Assembly (NCBI GenBank): GCA_043782485.1
Contig: JAYWAL010000110.1
Span: 1 to 28,437, forward strand
From: JANXUC01 sp043782485
Lineage (GTDB): Bacteria > Acidobacteriota > Terriglobia > Terriglobales > Acidobacteriaceae
Length of the DNA: 28,437 bases
Direction of reading: 5' to 3'
The notes beneath the pieces were generated by a model that did no database searches, had not been told where the DNA came from, and worked only from the letters and a program-made list of their open reading frames with translations. The position numbers and the translations under genes were made by a program. Of this stretch, positions 1-8,118 are shown piece by piece (within the stretch, counting starts at the first letter, position 1; every line of letters starts with the position of its first letter).

Positions 1-1047
1 GTCAGTCAGGGTCAGATTGCCGATGAGCTATATGGCTTTGAGGGCGGGGTTTTCGATCGCTTCGAACAACAAGAGCAGGGCGCTGGGGTGGAGATTACGC
101 TGCGCGCGCTGCGGCAGATTGCGGAATCGTTCGCGGGAGTGCCGGGGCGGAAGTCGTTGATTTGGGCGACGGGAGGGCTGCCGTTCATCGCTGATGATCC
201 CAGTGCGTTTAGCTTTCGTAACGTCAATTTGGAGCCGTTGTACGAAGCGACGTGGAATGCGATGAACGAGTCGCAGATTACGGTGTATCCGCTGGATATG
301 GGCGGGTTGTTCAATTCAGGATTTGTGTCGCCCCGTTTCCGGAGAGCGACACGCTCGCGGCGGGCGATTGACTCGGTTTCGAATTTGGAGACGCTGGCCA
401 AGATGACAGGCGGCAAGCTTTGCGAATTTAAGATGAACCTGAGTGGCTGTTACAACGATACGCAGCGAGATGCGAACCATTACTATCTGCTCGGCTATTA
501 CACGGATACGACCAAGGGCAAGATTGGGTGGCGGAAGCTTGACGTGGAGGTGCCTCGCCCGCAAGTACAGGTGCGGGCGCGTTCCGGATATTACGTTCGA
601 ACGAAAGAGTCTGACCCGAAGAAAACCGAGCGTGAGGATATGGATACGGCGATTACTTCTCCGACGGACTTCACGGCTGTGCCTATGCTGGTGCGGTGGA
701 CGGGTCGCGCGGCAGATGGGGCGAAAACGCGGTTAAATTTTCAGTTCAACGTGGCAGGCCCTGGGGTCACGATCGACGAGAGTAACGGGAACCTGATGAG
801 CCTGGCGTTTGCCGCGTTTGCAAAGACTCCGAAGGGTGGCATTGCCGGGGACTACGTGAAGGAACTTGAGGGCAAGCTCCCGGACGCGACGGTGGAGAAG
901 ATTCTGGCGCATGGCGTGGTGTATGACGGAACGATTTCTGTGCCGCCGGGAAAGTTTACGGTGCGATTCATTGTGCGCGACAACTTGAGCGGAAAGGTGG
1001 GTACGGTGAGCGTGCCGGTGGAGATCGAGACTCCGGCGGCCAAGTAG
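1..1047 (+). CDS. VWFA-related acidobacterial protein, C-terminal part (5' truncated)
   Basis: The frame is open from the first base to a TAG at 1045-1047, so the N-terminus lies outside the window; an internal GTG at 88 is not needed as a start. The visible part includes a segment like the end of a von Willebrand factor A domain (SFAGVPGRKSLIWATGGLPF), then the block YYLLGYYTDTTKGKIGWRKL followed by VRARSGYYV. That pairing is characteristic of the large exported VWFA-related family expanded in Acidobacteria (established knowledge). The last third looks like a beta-rich domain. The molecular role of the family is not known. Its stop is 24 bases before pxpB, so it might be co-transcribed, but nothing shows a functional link. 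Confidence 0.8.
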   Translation, partial: VSQGQIADELYGFEGGVFDRFEQQEQGAGVEITLRALRQIAESFAGVPGRKSLIWATGGLPFIADDPSAFSFRNVNLEPLYEATWNAMNESQITVYPLDMGGLFNSGFVSPRFRRATRSRRAIDSVSNLETLAKMTGGKLCEFKMNLSGCYNDTQRDANHYYLLGYYTDTTKGKIGWRKLDVEVPRPQVQVRARSGYYVRTKESDPKKTEREDMDTAITSPTDFTAVPMLVRWTGRAADGAKTRLNFQFNVAGPGVTIDESNGNLMSLAFAAFAKTPKGGIAGDYVKELEGKLPDATVEKILAHGVVYDGTISVPPGKFTVRFIVRDNLSGKVGTVSVPVEIETPAAK

Positions 1048-1071
1048 TAACGACCGTACACTTCCGGAAAT

Positions 1072-1758
1072 ATGCCAAGTCTGGAGAAAGCGCTACTTCA
1101 GCCAGCGAGTGATCGCTCTCTACGGATTTCATTTGGTGAACAGATTGCTCATGGCAGCCACAAGCAGGTTACGAAGCTGCTTCGCTTGGTTGAAGCGGAG
1201 CCAATTCCTGGCATCACCAATCTGCATCCCGCCTATTGCTCGTTGCTGCTGACGTTTGATGTCGGGCGATGGACTCATGCGGAGCTTGAGGTTGTTCTGC
1301 GAGGGTATTTGGATCGCATGGATGATCTTTCTTTTCCCGAGGCGCGGCTGGTAGAGATTCCGGTTTGCTATGGCGGAGAATATGGGCAGGACTTAGAGGA
1401 TGTTGCCGCGCTGCATGCAATCGCGCCAGAGAAGGTCATTACGCTACATGGGGGCAGTGAGTATGCAGTTTATTTTTTGGGATTTGTTCCGGGATTTGCG
1501 TATTTAGGGGAGTTGCCGGAAGGGCTGGTGACGCCGCGTTTGGCTGTGCCGCGGCGCAGCGTGGCGCCCGGGAGCGTGGGCATTGCCGGGCGGCAAACCG
1601 GGGTGTATCCGCTGACAACGCCGGGCGGGTGGCGACTGATTGGGCGCACGCCGCTGGCGATGTTTGAACGGGATCGCGGGAGTTTGCTGCGGGTTGGGGA
1701 TCGCGTGCGGTTTGTGTCGATCTCCGCCGAGGAGTTTGCTCGGTTGGGGGCGGCGTGA
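1072..1758 (+). CDS. pxpB: 5-oxoprolinase subunit PxpB (KipI family)
   Basis: A 228-residue protein of the KipI/PxpB family. With PxpA and PxpC it forms the ATP-dependent 5-oxoprolinase that opens the damaged-glutamine product 5-oxoproline (pyroglutamate) to glutamate. Family blocks are visible: VCYGGEYGQDLEDVA in the middle, FVPGFAYLGELPEG, PRRSVAPGSVGIAGRQTGVY and PGGWRLIGRTPLAMF towards the C-terminus. Length is usual for the family. The stop overlaps the pxpC start (GTGA, 1755-1758), which implies translational coupling. In Bacillus the homologue KipI was first described as an inhibitor of the sporulation kinase KinA; with pxpC and pxpA adjacent, the metabolic role is the better reading here. 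Confidence 0.93.
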   Translation: MPSLEKALLQPASDRSLRISFGEQIAHGSHKQVTKLLRLVEAEPIPGITNLHPAYCSLLLTFDVGRWTHAELEVVLRGYLDRMDDLSFPEARLVEIPVCYGGEYGQDLEDVAALHAIAPEKVITLHGGSEYAVYFLGFVPGFAYLGELPEGLVTPRLAVPRRSVAPGSVGIAGRQTGVYPLTTPGGWRLIGRTPLAMFERDRGSLLRVGDRVRFVSISAEEFARLGAA

Positions 1759-2693
1759 GTATTCAGGTGCTGGTGCCTGGCATGTTGACGACCGTGCAGG
1801 ACTTGGGGCGGGAGGGGTTTGGGCCGATGGGAGTTTCCGCTTCCGGGGCGGCGGATGCGATCGCGTTACGAATAGGGAACAAATTGGTGGGCAATCCTGA
1901 CGCGGCGGCGGGATTGGAGATGACCTTGCTGGGCGGAAGTTTTCTTTTTATGGAAGCTGCGGTCGTGGCGCTCGCAGGCTCTGAGTTTGGGGCGATGCTG
2001 GAGGGTGTGCCTGTGCCACAGTGGAGGTCGGTTGCGGTGAGGGCGGGAGAGACGCTCCGTTTGGGGCCGACCCAATCCGGGGCGCGCTGTTATTTGTGTG
2101 TGCGAGGCGGGATTGCTGTGGCGCTTTTTATGGAGAGCGCATCGACGCATTTGATGAGCGGGTTGGGAGGATTCGAAGGGCGGTCTTTGCGCAAGGGCGA
2201 TGTGCTGGCGATTGGCGAAGCGGAGCCGTTGTTTCGGAAACGGACCATTGCGGAGGGTGGTTTGCGGCGACTATTGCCACGCAGAGTGCTGGGCGTTACG
2301 GCGGGCCTGCAAAGCGACCGCTTCCCGGAAAGTTCGCGGGAATCATTCTTTGGCGGCGCCTATCGGGTGCGAGAGGATTCGAACCGGATGGGTCTGCGGC
2401 TGGAAGGGGCGGCGGCTCCGGCTTCGGCGGGCGGGGAAATGATCACGGAAGGAATTTCGCTGGGCGCGGTGCAGGTGCCGGAGTCGGGCCAGCCGATTCT
2501 TTCGTTTGTGGAGCAACAGACGACGGGCGGCTATCCTGTGATCGCGAATGTAATTTCTGCCGATTTTTCCTCTGTGGGGCAGCTTCGGCCACGCGATGAG
2601 GTGCGTTTCCAGCTGGTGGGGCTGGAGGAAGCGCGACAAAGAGTTCTGGAACAGGAAGCGCTGTTGGCTTCTGAAGGCTTGATTTTGGGATGA
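1755..2693 (+). CDS. pxpC: 5-oxoprolinase subunit PxpC (KipA, biotin-dependent carboxyltransferase-like)
   Basis: A 312-residue protein starting at GTG 1755 within the last codons of pxpB. The N-terminus GMLTTVQDLGREGFGPMGVS and the following ASGAADAIALRIGNKLVGNP are the signature opening of the KipA/PxpC family. Further hallmarks are CYLCVRGGIAV, GLGGFEGRSLRKGD and, near the C-terminus, PILSFVEQQTTGGYPVIANV. The fold is related to the carboxyltransferase domain of urea amidolyase (family knowledge). It acts with PxpB and PxpA in the cytoplasm. The stop overlaps the pxpA start by four bases (ATGA, 2690-2693). Full length, with no missing block. Confidence 0.93.
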   Translation: MSIQVLVPGMLTTVQDLGREGFGPMGVSASGAADAIALRIGNKLVGNPDAAAGLEMTLLGGSFLFMEAAVVALAGSEFGAMLEGVPVPQWRSVAVRAGETLRLGPTQSGARCYLCVRGGIAVALFMESASTHLMSGLGGFEGRSLRKGDVLAIGEAEPLFRKRTIAEGGLRRLLPRRVLGVTAGLQSDRFPESSRESFFGGAYRVREDSNRMGLRLEGAAAPASAGGEMITEGISLGAVQVPESGQPILSFVEQQTTGGYPVIANVISADFSSVGQLRPRDEVRFQLVGLEEARQRVLEQEALLASEGLILG

Positions 2694-3454
2694 AATCGAT
2701 GGAGCTGAATTGCGATATGGGGGAGCGGCGGGAAGCGATTGCCGATGGCACGCAGGAATCGCTGATGCCGTTTCTGACTTCCGTTAACATTGCGTGTGGA
2801 GGGCACGCGGGGGATGAGGCGACGATGTCGGCGACCCTGGAGCAGGCGCGGCGCTGGAATGTGGCGGTGGGAGCGCATCCGGGATATGAGGATCGGGCGA
2901 ATTTTGGAAGGGTTGAGTTGGCGCTTGCGCCGGAAGCGGTGGTCGAGTTGGTGTTTCGGCAAGTGCGGGCGCTTGTTGCGACGGCGGAACGAATGGGCAT
3001 CCACGTAAGGCATGTTAAGCCGCATGGAGCGCTCTACAATCAGGCGGTCCACAATCGCGGGCTGGCAGGGGCGATTGCGCAGGGAGTGGCGCGTTGCACC
3101 CGAGAGGTCGTACTGGTCGGCTTGGCGGGGTCGCCGATGTTGGAAGTCTTCCGCGATGCGGGCTTTGCGGTGTCGGCGGAGGCCTTCGCTGATCGGCGTT
3201 ATGAGCCAGACGGGACGCTGCGTTCGCGCGAGTTCGCGGACTCGCTGATTCAAGAACCAGCGGAAGCCGCTCGGCAAGCGCTGGAGATCGCTAACGGAAG
3301 AATAACCTCAAGCGACAGCACGGAGATTCGCGTCACCGCAGAAACGATCTGCATTCACAGCGATACGCCAGGCGCTCTGGAAATCGCGAAAGCGGTCTCA
3401 CAAGCGCTGCGAACCGAGGGATTTCTCGCCAGTCTCAGTGCGTCCCAGAAATAG
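2690..3454 (+). CDS. pxpA: 5-oxoprolinase subunit PxpA (LamB/YcsF family)
   Basis: A 254-residue LamB/YcsF-family protein. Conserved blocks in order: ELNCDMGE (5-12), SVNIACGGHAGDEATM, GAHPGYEDRANFGR, HVKPHGALYNQ and FADRRYEPDGTLRSRE. The His and Asp/Glu residues in these blocks are those expected to form the metal and substrate site. It is the last gene of a pxpB-pxpC-pxpA operon in which all junctions are 4-base overlaps, favouring equal subunit output. No transporter or glutamate-pathway gene is attached. Its 3' end overlaps the convergent TPR gene by 20 bases (3435-3454), and no terminator hairpin was seen between them. Confidence 0.94.
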   Translation: MKSMELNCDMGERREAIADGTQESLMPFLTSVNIACGGHAGDEATMSATLEQARRWNVAVGAHPGYEDRANFGRVELALAPEAVVELVFRQVRALVATAERMGIHVRHVKPHGALYNQAVHNRGLAGAIAQGVARCTREVVLVGLAGSPMLEVFRDAGFAVSAEAFADRRYEPDGTLRSREFADSLIQEPAEAARQALEIANGRITSSDSTEIRVTAETICIHSDTPGALEIAKAVSQALRTEGFLASLSASQK

Positions 3455-5135
3455 AAGTCTGAGCTAGTTCCCGTACGTCGGCGTCCGCATGGCTCCACAA
3501 CTGCCTGGCGGCAGCCATTTCTTTGCTTTGCGTGGCGGTGTCGCCTTCATGGGCGGCTAGCAAGGCTGCGGCGTAGTGAGCCCCGAAATAGTTGGGATCG
3601 AAGGTCATCATGAGTCCGGTGGTGTATTTTGCCAGTGGCCATTGTTCCTGTTCGCGCGCGATCCGGGCAATGTGTTCCAGGAGATAAAGTTCGGCCAAGG
3701 CGTCCGCGCCACGGTGCGAGGCCAGCGAATCGGCGGTCTTGGTTAAGAGTTCGTTGGCCTGCTTACGGGCGTTTTCGCTTTTTTCCAGATGCAGTTGCAG
3801 CTCGCCGCGCAGCTCGTTGAGCTGGTCTCCTGTGAAACGGTCGAAGCTGACAACGCCTGTGAAGTCCTTCTGGGCAGCGGTAATTTCTTTTTCGGCGGCA
3901 GTCAGCTCGGCCTGGGCCGCGTCGGTTTTATTCGTTGCTAACAGCGCGCGTCCGGCAAGAACATGGCCCTCCAGCCTCGCCAGCGGCCACCCTGATTTCT
4001 GCATCTCCCGGGCTGCCACCAGTGCTTCGTCATCACGACCGCGCGCGATCAAGAAGTCGGGCAGCATCTTTTGCGTATACCCCGCCCAACGGGTGGAGGG
4101 CTTGAGCTGCATGGCCTCGCGAATGGTTTGTTGGGCCTCGCGCATGCGGCCCTCGTGCTGCAAGGAGCGCGAAAGTAAATCCAGGTTGTGCGGACGATGC
4201 CAGTCGAGCGACGCGTCCAGGCCGTCGGCCTTGTACCAGTCTTTTTCGAGCTGGGAAGCGATGGCAAACTGTTCTATGGCTGGGCCAATCTTGCCGACCA
4301 GGCGTAGGTCGTGTCCCCACATGTGGTGCGCGTGGGGAATTCCGCTGGCTAATTCGGAGTAGCGTTGGCCATGCTTTTCCGCTTCTTCGTTACGGCCAAT
4401 GAATTCGAAGCTGTGAATCAGGTAGTGGTGGGCGGCAAAGTTATCGGGCGAGCGCGCCATGGCGGCCTCATAAAAGGCAATCGAGCCGGTGCCTCCTCGT
4501 TGGCCGCGGCCATCGGCGGCGGCTTCCTCGGCATTACCGCGCAGCAGCCATAGCTCCACATCCTCCGGATTATGGTTCAGCGCATCTTCCAGAGCTTTCT
4601 TGTAGGCGTCGTGCTTGGCTTCGTTCGTCAGCTCTTGCAGAGCTTCGAGGTGCTTTCGGCTGGCAACAATGCGGCGGCGCTCGCGGTCCGTAATGGCGGT
4701 TTGCAACGCTTCCGCCTTCTTGATTTGTTCTTCCGCAGCGGGCAGATCGTCAATGTTGAGAAAAACGCGAAACAAGCCAATGTGCGCCAACGCTAGATCT
4801 GGATCGAGCCGCAGAGCCTGATGAAACGAACGCGCGGCATCAATCCAAACATAGCTGTGCAAGTAGGCAACGCCTTGGTTGTAGAACTCCTGGGCCTCCG
4901 TATTTTTCGTAGTGACGACGTCGGCGACATGGCCAATGTTGTTGCGCAAAGTGATTGGTCGCTGGAGCACGTCCCGGGGAATGTAGCCGATGTTGACGTC
5001 CTCGTGGGCACTGTGGTCGTCGCCGTGCATCATCGTCGCATGAGATGGAGCTTGCCCGAACAGGCGACCTGGAGCCGAGGCAACCACCACTGCACCCGCG
5101 ACTGCAAGCCATCTGAGCGCTAGATTGATGTTCAT
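3435..5135 (-). CDS. Exported tetratricopeptide-repeat protein with His/Met-rich N-terminus
   Basis: A 566-residue protein. Residues 1-27 form a signal peptide (basic start, hydrophobic AVAGAVVVAS core, likely cleavage near LFG/QAP), so it is probably periplasmic or surface-exposed. The mature N-terminus is rich in His and Met (residues 32-44: H32, M35, M36, H37, H41, H44), a possible metal-binding patch. From about residue 80 several TPR-like helical pairs follow, for example AARSFHQALRLDPDLALAHI and a unit ending near EEAEKHGQRYSE. TPRs normally mediate protein contacts; no catalytic domain is recognised. An upstream AAGGA precedes ATG 5135 by about 10 bases. The gene runs convergent to pxpA with a 20-base tail overlap and has no operon partner. 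Partner and role are unknown. Confidence 0.75.
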   Translation of the reverse strand: MNINLALRWLAVAGAVVVASAPGRLFGQAPSHATMMHGDDHSAHEDVNIGYIPRDVLQRPITLRNNIGHVADVVTTKNTEAQEFYNQGVAYLHSYVWIDAARSFHQALRLDPDLALAHIGLFRVFLNIDDLPAAEEQIKKAEALQTAITDRERRRIVASRKHLEALQELTNEAKHDAYKKALEDALNHNPEDVELWLLRGNAEEAAADGRGQRGGTGSIAFYEAAMARSPDNFAAHHYLIHSFEFIGRNEEAEKHGQRYSELASGIPHAHHMWGHDLRLVGKIGPAIEQFAIASQLEKDWYKADGLDASLDWHRPHNLDLLSRSLQHEGRMREAQQTIREAMQLKPSTRWAGYTQKMLPDFLIARGRDDEALVAAREMQKSGWPLARLEGHVLAGRALLATNKTDAAQAELTAAEKEITAAQKDFTGVVSFDRFTGDQLNELRGELQLHLEKSENARKQANELLTKTADSLASHRGADALAELYLLEHIARIAREQEQWPLAKYTTGLMMTFDPNYFGAHYAAALLAAHEGDTATQSKEMAAARQLWSHADADVRELAQTSISGTH

Positions 5136-5218
5136 TGGGGAAATATCCTTCGTTGGCTTGCCGACCTTAGCAGCCCGCGGTCAAACGCAAATTTCCAAAT
5201 CGCAGCGCCTAAGGTGGA

Positions 5219-5350
5219 TGCTGAAAAAGTCTTCTTTGCCAGATCAACCCCTTACTGCGGGGGCTGAAGCCCACTCATTACATAAGGACTGATCGCAGCA
5301 CTGAAGGGCTGCGCCGCCCAAAAGCTGGTGCTAGAACGACTTTTTCAGCA
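5219..5350. repeat. 132-bp element with perfect 13-bp terminal inverted repeats
   Basis: TGCTGAAAAAGTC at 5219-5231 is repeated in inverted form at 5338-5350. The interior holds GGGC-TGAA-GCCC (5261-5272) and a second small hairpin, GCAGC (5295-5299) with GCTGC (5308-5312). It has no coding capacity. The shape (terminal inverted repeats, about 130 bp, intergenic) fits a MITE-like or REP-like element. No clear target-site duplication was found. Confidence 0.6.
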
Positions 5351-5364
5351 GCCTATAGAGGCGA

Positions 5365-5438
5365 CTGAAAATACAGCGCTTACGACACGGCTGAAGCCGT
5401 GCCCTGATACGAATCTTACTTTCACCCCGGGCTGTTAG
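5365..5438 (+). repeat. Stem-TGAA-stem repeat, copy A
   Basis: Centre CACGGC-TGAA-GCCGTG (5386-5401), preceded by CTTACG and followed by CTGATACGAATCTTAC, a second conserved stretch and GCTGTTAG. The same flanks and loop occur in copy B (5941-6043) and, inverted, in copy C (23027-23110), with a different but still complementary stem. It lies 15 bp from the 132-bp inverted-repeat element, in the 464-bp gap between the TPR and PilZ genes; the rest of that gap holds only the PilZ promoter. Confidence 0.65.
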
Positions 5439-5544
5439 GCCTACCCGAAGATTTTAGCGGTACATTCGGTCATTTGGCCATGAGGTTCAACTAGCGGGTT
5501 TCCTCGCGTTGTTTCTAATTGTTACGCATGGTTGCGCGAATCAC

Positions 5545-5573
5545 TTGACAGCAATGGCTCGGCAAGCGATATT
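5545..5573 (+). promoter_or_regulatory. Sigma-70-type promoter for the PilZ gene
   Basis: TTGACA (5545-5550) matches the -35 consensus fully and is followed by a 17-bp spacer and GATATT (5568-5573) as a fair -10. Transcription would start near 5580, about 20 bases before the PilZ start codon at 5600. It is the only good promoter-like pair seen in the gap. Confidence 0.5.
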
Positions 5574-5599
5574 TACACATCTTTCACGGGAGGTCGTAG

Positions 5600-5926
5600 A
5601 TGGCCGAGCCACAACCAGAACGCCGCTCCAGTCGTCGCTTTGCCTTGCGTCTTCCGCTGACCGTTTCCTATCCGGATGCATCGAAGACCGTCGATTCGGA
5701 AAGTCGCGACGTCAGCGCGCGCGGGATTTGTTTCTATTTTGATTCGGCTCCGGCTACGGGAACGGACATTGAATTTACGCTGGTGTTGCCGCCGGAAATC
5801 ACCGCGACCGATAGCATTCAAGTGCATTGCACGGGCCGAGTGGTTCGCGTCGACACGGGACACCCGAGCGGGCGCATGGAAGTTGCCGCCGTGATTAACG
5901 AATACGAGTTCCTGCCCGAAGGCTAG
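5600..5926 (+). CDS. Single-domain PilZ protein (putative c-di-GMP receptor)
   Basis: A 108-residue protein consisting only of a PilZ domain. The two c-di-GMP-binding motifs are present: an arginine motif at the N-terminus (RRSSRR, residues 8-13, RxxxR) and DVSARG (38-43, matching D/NxSxxG). Such proteins bind c-di-GMP and pass the signal to a partner by contact. GGGAGG lies just before ATG 5600 and a consensus-like promoter at 5545-5573. It stands alone between two repeat-bearing spacers, so the sequence does not indicate its partner. A second PilZ protein is at 20773. Confidence 0.85.
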   Translation: MAEPQPERRSSRRFALRLPLTVSYPDASKTVDSESRDVSARGICFYFDSAPATGTDIEFTLVLPPEITATDSIQVHCTGRVVRVDTGHPSGRMEVAAVINEYEFLPEG

Positions 5927-5940
5927 GAAACTGTAGGATC

Positions 5941-6043
5941 GAGTTCAAAATCCAGCGCCTGAAGGCGCACTCCAAGCAGAGCACTTACGCCACCGCTGAA
6001 GCGGTGGCGTGATACGAATCCTACTTTCACCACGGGCTGTTAG
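5941..6043 (+). repeat. Stem-TGAA-stem repeat, copy B (two hairpins)
   Basis: Two TGAA-loop hairpins in series: GCGCC-TGAA-GGCGC (5955-5968) and a 10-bp perfect stem, ACGCCACCGC-TGAA-GCGGTGGCGT (5987-6010). The right flank matches copy A closely (GATACGAATC, then CTACTTTCAC and GCTGTTAG). The left half matches copy C in inverted orientation. It begins 14 bp after the PilZ stop and could act as a 3' hairpin for that transcript. Confidence 0.7.
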
Positions 6044-6091
6044 CTAGCTCAGGCGCTACCTAACCCGGCACCCACTTCCCGGCAAGCCAGC

Positions 6092-6122
6092 AATAAAACG
6101 AGGGGTCCGGAAGGACCCCTCG
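6092..6122 (-). terminator. Intrinsic terminator of the radical SAM gene
   Basis: A perfect 10-bp stem, CGAGGGGTCC (6099-6108) with GGACCCCTCG (6113-6122) and a GGAA loop. Read on the minus strand it is followed by TTTTATT. It lies 25 bp past the stop of the radical SAM gene. Confidence 0.85.
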
Positions 6123-6147
6123 TATACGGAAACTGCAAAGCGAAACC

Positions 6148-7692
6148 TTATGGTTTAGCGGCTGGCGCGGCAATTTCTACTGGTCGAAGGTTCGCGGGTT
6201 TCGCGGTCGTTCCTTTTCCCAAAAACCCTTCTTTGACCAGCTTGTAAATAGTCTTGCGGTTTTGGGCGATCCATTTGGGCCATGCCATCTTGCCCATCAT
6301 GGGGAAGTAGATTCCGCGGAAAAACAGTTTCGCCACGAAAACGTTGGCGCGATGACCTAATGGTTTGTCGGCGAGCGCATCGACGGCCTTGGCTAGGGCT
6401 TCCGGACTGTAGGCGTGGGTCCAGCCGTAGTTGACCTCGGCGTGGGCTTCTTCGATGGTCATCTTGAGTGGAGTATGGGCCATGGCGAAAGGGATGAACT
6501 CCTTCCAGTGTTGAGGTCGCGTGAGGCGTCCCGCAACCTCTAGGCGCTTATAGAGCGGTGTGGACGGCAATGGCGTGAGCAGTCCGAAGATCGGCAGTCC
6601 CGGTGGCCAGGTGCGGACTTGCTGTAAAGTGCGTTCCGCCGCACCGACGGTGTCGTTGTCCATGCCAAAAATGAAGGAAGTGATGGCAAAGACATTGCGC
6701 TGCGCTAACCGCTCCAGCACGGCGGCGTATTCGCCGGGCTTGTTGAAGCCCTTCTTGACGTCAGCCAAGTTGGCGGGGTCAATCGATTCCATCCCGATAA
6801 AGACCCACTTGCCGCCGGAAGCGGAAATCAGATCGACCAGTTCTTCGTCGCGCAGTAGGTTGGCGCTGATTTGCGCCACCCAATGCACTTGAGCGTTTGC
6901 GGCAATGATGTCGCGCAGCAGCGACTTGGTGCGCTTGATGTTGATGGCGAAATTGTCGTCGATGAAGAAAACGGCGATTTGGCCGCCCTCCGTCTTAGCC
7001 CGGGCTTTCAATAGCAGTAACTCGTTGACCACGCTTTCGTTGGTGCGGAAGCGGATGGAATCGCCAAAGAATCCAGTGACGGTGCAGAATTCGCAGCCAT
7101 AGGGACAGCCACGGCCGGATTCGACGGGAATGATGCGGAACGATCCCCAGCCTCCGCCGAGTTTTTTCATCATTGGCGTTAGGGCTTTGGGGATTAGGTT
7201 GAACTGCTTGAGGTCGATTTTGTCCCAGGGAATGACGGGGTATTCCTTGAGGGTAGGCTTGAGTTCCTTGCCAGCCGCATCGACGGGCGAATAAATGGGC
7301 TTGAGCTGCCCTGCGACGGCATCGGCCACGATCTGCGGCCAAGTGTCGTCAGCTTCGCCCAGGGCGACTGCATCACAGTGCTCCAGGGCCTCGTCGGCGA
7401 GTTCGGTGACGTGCGGGCCTCCCATGACGACTTTAACGCCGACAGCGCGGATAGAGTCGGCCACGCGGTAGGCCTTGGCGACCATGCGGGTCATGGCACC
7501 GATGCCCACCAGACCAATGTTTTCGTCCTTCACATACTGGGCGAGGGCGGCTTCGTCCATGGGTTGGGCGTTGCCGTCAATGAGCAGAACCTCGTGCTCG
7601 GTCGGGGTGAGGGACTGGAGCAAGAACATCCAGAGGTGAGGCATGAAGTTGCGGGTAACGCCGTTGTCAGGGTTATAAAGCAGAATTCGCAT
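6148..7692 (-). CDS. B12-binding-domain radical SAM protein
   Basis: A 514-residue enzyme. Residues 1 to about 135 form a Rossmann-like cobalamin-binding domain (MRILLYNPDN start; VVMGGPHVTELADEAL near 88-103; CDAVALGEAD near 106-115). The radical SAM core follows, with the cluster cysteines in GCPYGCEFC (C196, C200, C203; CxxxCxxC) that bind the [4Fe-4S] cluster and S-adenosylmethionine. The C-terminal ~150 residues are a family-specific extension. Proteins of this layout do methylations, rearrangements or ring chemistry on lipids, antibiotics or cofactors; the substrate cannot be told here, and there is no hopanoid or chlorophyll gene next to it. GGAGA lies about 8 bases before ATG 7692. 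It is a single-gene transcript ending at the terminator at 6092-6122. Confidence 0.85.
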   Translation of the reverse strand: MRILLYNPDNGVTRNFMPHLWMFLLQSLTPTEHEVLLIDGNAQPMDEAALAQYVKDENIGLVGIGAMTRMVAKAYRVADSIRAVGVKVVMGGPHVTELADEALEHCDAVALGEADDTWPQIVADAVAGQLKPIYSPVDAAGKELKPTLKEYPVIPWDKIDLKQFNLIPKALTPMMKKLGGGWGSFRIIPVESGRGCPYGCEFCTVTGFFGDSIRFRTNESVVNELLLLKARAKTEGGQIAVFFIDDNFAINIKRTKSLLRDIIAANAQVHWVAQISANLLRDEELVDLISASGGKWVFIGMESIDPANLADVKKGFNKPGEYAAVLERLAQRNVFAITSFIFGMDNDTVGAAERTLQQVRTWPPGLPIFGLLTPLPSTPLYKRLEVAGRLTRPQHWKEFIPFAMAHTPLKMTIEEAHAEVNYGWTHAYSPEALAKAVDALADKPLGHRANVFVAKLFFRGIYFPMMGKMAWPKWIAQNRKTIYKLVKEGFLGKGTTAKPANLRPVEIAAPAAKP

Positions 7693-8118
7693 GGTCTTTC
7701 TCCATCGGAGCCGTCGCGTACCTGGTGTCGCGTACCTGGTGCTGGCCTCACGCGGGCGAGGCGGTTAGCTTTTGTAGTTTATCGCGCTGGAATTTCGGCA
7801 CTCGCCGAAGGCAACTGGGAACCGCCCGTCCGAATCCACGCGCCAAGCGAACCATCCCTTGAGGGTTAGTGGCCGAAACTTCCCAATATCTAAAGGCGCT
7901 CTATTTAACCACACTTGTGTGCCAAATCGGACATTTGGTTGGGACAAGGAGGGGGTGTGACGGTATTTGGGCACGAAGTTGTAATTACATGGGGTCGGTG
8001 CCCTTCTCGGCGGGACGTGGCACCCAGGACGGGAAGGTGATGTTTTGCTCAATTGGTGAGGTGTGAAATCCCCGCCCTGTCGCAAAGAACGCGACAAGGA
8101 CCGGGCACCCGCTAGGAG
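7693..8118. other. 426-bp gene-free spacer
   Basis: No convincing gene; the short open frames lack ribosome-binding sites and family resemblance. It contains a 14-bp unit (TCGCGTACCTGGTG) repeated twice in tandem at 7714-7741, a small inverted repeat CCAAAT-5-ATTTGG at 7922-7938 that might be a protein-binding site, and a 42-bp hairpin repeat at 8069-8110. The promoter of the radical SAM gene should lie here, but no strong -35/-10 pair was identified. Confidence 0.5.
8069..8110 (+). repeat. 42-bp GC-rich hairpin repeat, copy 1
   Basis: Begins TCCCCGCCCTGTCGC and ends GCGACAAGGACCGGGCACCC. It is 40 of 42 identical to 12192-12233 in the same orientation. TGTCGC and GCGACA pair around AAAGAAC, and the outer GC arms pair imperfectly. 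It lies 8 bp beyond the stop of the DUF4139 gene. Confidence 0.75.

Noticed and set aside
2531..3277. Minus-strand open frame across pxpC/pxpA
   Set aside because: Opposite to two clear family proteins; Arg/His-rich shadow frame.
7714..7741. CRISPR-like or regulatory repeat
   Set aside because: Only two 14-bp tandem copies without spacers; too short for an array.
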